The notes under the pieces: model-generated | What the model saw: only the letters and a program-made list of their open reading frames with translations | What the model was told of the DNA's origin: nothing | Database searches by the model: none | Shown: one piece after another, positions 5,023-6,592 of the stretch | How the letters are laid out: the number at the start of each line of letters is the position of its first letter | Numbering within the stretch: position 1 is the stretch's first letter | DNA from: an uncultured Eggerthellaceae bacterium | GTDB lineage: Bacteria > Actinomycetota > Coriobacteriia > Coriobacteriales > Eggerthellaceae | Direction: 5' to 3' | Length of the DNA stretch: 6,592 bases | Assembly (NCBI GenBank): GCA_946631805.1 | Contig: CAMPAJ010000093.1 | Location: 1-6,592, forward strand | Position numbers and translations under genes: made by a program

Positions 5023-6522
5023 CTACATGAGCCCCATCCATTGCCAATACGGGACCGAGAGTGCAAGGGCCAAAAGACAGATACCCGTGTACACGAAACA
5101 GTATTTCGCAACATCGGCATGACGCACCATCTGCCCGTCAACCGAATACAGAGCTGGCAGGTACACGGAATTCTGGTAGATGACGAACCAAGGGCTGATG
5201 CAGGCGTACATGGCAAACCCGACCACCCAGGGGCTCACGCCGACCTGCAAGGCAAGCGGCACGAGAAACGGCATGACGATGTTCAGGTACGCTACTTCCG
5301 ACACGATGACGAAGCGAATGACGACCGTAAGAACGCCGAGACCCAGCACGAAAGCATACGGGTTGCCTGCCAGCGCCCCGAATGCAGGGCTTGCAACGGC
5401 GACGATCCACTCTTGAATACCCGCCTCGGCAAACACGGTCGACAAGCCGAGTGCCGTGCCGATGAATATGAGCGACTCCCAAGAAATCGCCTCGCGCATA
5501 CCCTTCTTTCCCAAGATGCCGCAAGCGACCATGCAAGCGAACCCGACAAGCGCAACGATATGCGGCGCTATACCGTGAAGCGGCTGCGTCGCCCACAGCG
5601 CCACCGCTGCCAGCACGATAACGCACATCTGCTTTTCCTGGCGCGACATGGGATGTGTATGCGAAGCCGCGGCGTCGTCACCTTGAGCGGCATCGTCGCC
5701 CCGAGCAGCGCCGTCACGCGGCGCAGTATCGTTGCGCAGCGTAGTGGAGCGTTCCGTGCGAGCGGAAGAATCCGACCCCCTGCGCTCCTTCAACGCCCCG
5801 CGCCCCTTCGGCCGATACAACGCAATAATCGCGACGTAGTTGACAACGGTTGCCACTATGAACCAAGGCAGCGCCGCCAGCGCCCAATGGAGCATATCGA
5901 ACTGTGCCTGCACGTCGGCGGGAAGCGTGGCCAAAAGCGCGTAACCGACAATCGAGGCGCTGACCGCCAAAAGACCGATACTGCGAACGCTTGTGAACAC
6001 GGCCAGGAACAGGCCCTGCATGGGTCGCCCGAACTTCTGGTAGCCCAGGGCCTCGCCTATGCCGAGCGCCATGGGCTCGAGTATCGAGACCTTTGCGGCC
6101 AAGCTCGGCACGAGCGGCCCGACAACCGAGCTCGCTGCCACAAGGCCGGCGACCTGAGCTGCAAACGTATTGGGGAACGCGCGCACGACAGCGCGCGCCA
6201 TGCGTTTCATCAGCCCCGAGAGCCTCATGCCCGCACCGAGCGCGAACGCCCCCACGAGCAGCCACCACGTCTCGGAGGCAAACCCCGAAAGCGACACGGT
6301 CGTCGGCACGCCCGCCACCACCGCGAACAGCGCCACCATGATGAAGCCCGTCGCATACTCGGGCAACACGCCCGTGACCCACCATACGATGGCGCCGAGC
6401 AGTATCCCCAGGCAGCGCACCCCCTGTTCGCTCAAGCCCACATCGGGGCACAACAGGATGAACGCGGCCCCCAGCACGAAGCCCGCCACTGCGCCGATTA
6501 TTCTTTTGGTCGTTGAATCCAT
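5023..6522 (-). CDS. DASS/SLC13-type anion permease with atypical signature motifs (499 aa)
   Basis: Polytopic membrane protein related to the divalent anion:Na+ symporter family (sulfate, di- and tricarboxylates). Hydrophobic segments run from residue 8 to about 236 and from about 299 to the C-terminus, giving two halves as in the family. Family-like stretches are TGVLPEYATGFIMVALFAVV (50-69), WWLLVGAFALGAGMRLSGLM (86-105), ISWESLIFIGTALGLSTVFA (346-365) and PFLVPLALQVGVSPWV (418-433). The two sites that usually read Ser-Asn-Thr read differently here: VPSLAAK (138-144) and VSEVAYLN (407-414). The halves are joined by a hydrophilic, Ala/Asp/Arg-rich cytosolic loop (about 238-297) with repeated GDDAA. 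Substrate and coupling ion are not assignable. I chose ATG 6522 because a promoter -10 lies seven bases ahead; the in-frame GTG 6558 has no properly spaced ribosome site and the frame remains open to the right edge. Confidence 0.8.
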   Translation of the reverse strand: MDSTTKRIIGAVAGFVLGAAFILLCPDVGLSEQGVRCLGILLGAIVWWVTGVLPEYATGFIMVALFAVVAGVPTTVSLSGFASETWWLLVGAFALGAGMRLSGLMKRMARAVVRAFPNTFAAQVAGLVAASSVVGPLVPSLAAKVSILEPMALGIGEALGYQKFGRPMQGLFLAVFTSVRSIGLLAVSASIVGYALLATLPADVQAQFDMLHWALAALPWFIVATVVNYVAIIALYRPKGRGALKERRGSDSSARTERSTTLRNDTAPRDGAARGDDAAQGDDAAASHTHPMSRQEKQMCVIVLAAVALWATQPLHGIAPHIVALVGFACMVACGILGKKGMREAISWESLIFIGTALGLSTVFAEAGIQEWIVAVASPAFGALAGNPYAFVLGLGVLTVVIRFVIVSEVAYLNIVMPFLVPLALQVGVSPWVVGFAMYACISPWFVIYQNSVYLPALYSVDGQMVRHADVAKYCFVYTGICLLALALSVPYWQWMGLM

Positions 6523-6528
6523 GCAGCT

Positions 6529-6558
6529 AGTATAGTGCGTGAAGCGGCGCGATGCCAC
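6529..6558 (-). promoter_or_regulatory. Promoter of the permease gene, implying a leaderless mRNA
   Basis: On the minus strand, GTGGCA (6553-6558; four of six) and TATACT (6529-6534; five of six) are 18 bp apart. The predicted transcription start falls on or next to the A of ATG 6522, and no ribosome-binding sequence precedes that ATG. Confidence 0.45.
6531..6536 (+). promoter_or_regulatory. Possible -10 box of a divergent plus-strand gene
   Basis: TATAGT (five of six) overlaps the minus-strand TATACT and shares its TATA core. The -35 is unclear (TTGGTC at 6506-6511, 19 bp upstream). The support is the downstream ribosome site at the window edge. Confidence 0.25.
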
Positions 6559-6589
6559 GACCTCATAGCCATGCGAGTAGGAGGCCGGC

Positions 6590-6592
6590 GTG
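6590..6592 (+). CDS. Possible first codon of a divergent gene running off the right edge
   Basis: A full AGGAGG (6579-6584) is followed after five bases by GTG at the last three positions of the window. The product cannot be seen. An ATG at 6571 exists but has no ribosome site. Confidence 0.4.

Noticed and set aside
4963..6516. 517-codon open frame on the plus strand opposite the permease
   Set aside because: The translation is rich in His, Arg, Gln and charged low-complexity text with no domain, while the minus strand gives a clear membrane protein. It is a high-GC antisense shadow.

Overview
The window looks like chromosomal DNA of a moderately GC-rich anaerobe, most plausibly a member of the Coriobacteriia (Eggerthella/Slackia/Adlercreutzia-like). 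This is an inference from gene content and codon style (a DUF169 protein, a small dicluster ferredoxin, an SH3b-repeat secreted protein, a DASS-type anion permease, mostly ATG starts with AGGAGG-like ribosome sites). No rRNA or other taxonomic marker is present.

Layout, left to right. Positions 1-~163 carry the C-terminal half-domain of an EamA/DMT-type permease on the minus strand. Its upstream part is missing, and the place where it should be is occupied by an array of four imperfect palindromes (272-652) sharing an ATATCACCGT...ACGGTGATAT core. A nested double palindrome (760-806) follows, then a plus-strand DUF169 gene (867-1628). Converging on it is a minus-strand pair: a 61-residue two-cluster ferredoxin (2364-2549) 29 bp ahead of a HAD phosphatase of the phosphoglycolate phosphatase type (1678-2334). 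A 10-bp-stem hairpin (2580-2608) separates this pair from a minus-strand pyridoxamine-5'-phosphate-oxidase-like flavin protein (2630-3040). That gene has a clear promoter, an 11-bp perfect dyad over the -35 and a second dyad at the mRNA start.

The gap behind that promoter holds a perfect 28-bp inverted repeat (3165-3277). Next come a secreted protein made of three SH3b repeats (3315-4040, minus), a 368-bp divergent intergenic region, a GNAT acetyltransferase (4409-4891, plus), a near-perfect 50-bp palindrome in the convergent gap (4957-5006), and a 499-residue DASS/SLC13-type permease (5023-6522, minus). The permease probably has a leaderless mRNA. At the right edge a plus-strand ribosome site and GTG suggest the start of a divergent gene.

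The genes do not form one evident pathway. They are single-gene or two-gene units for redox, housekeeping repair, envelope and transport. The most unusual content lies between the genes: at least four unrelated palindromic sequence families sit in 6.6 kb, plus a permease whose family signature motifs are altered. I see no CRISPR array, complete mobile element, RNA gene or defence system.
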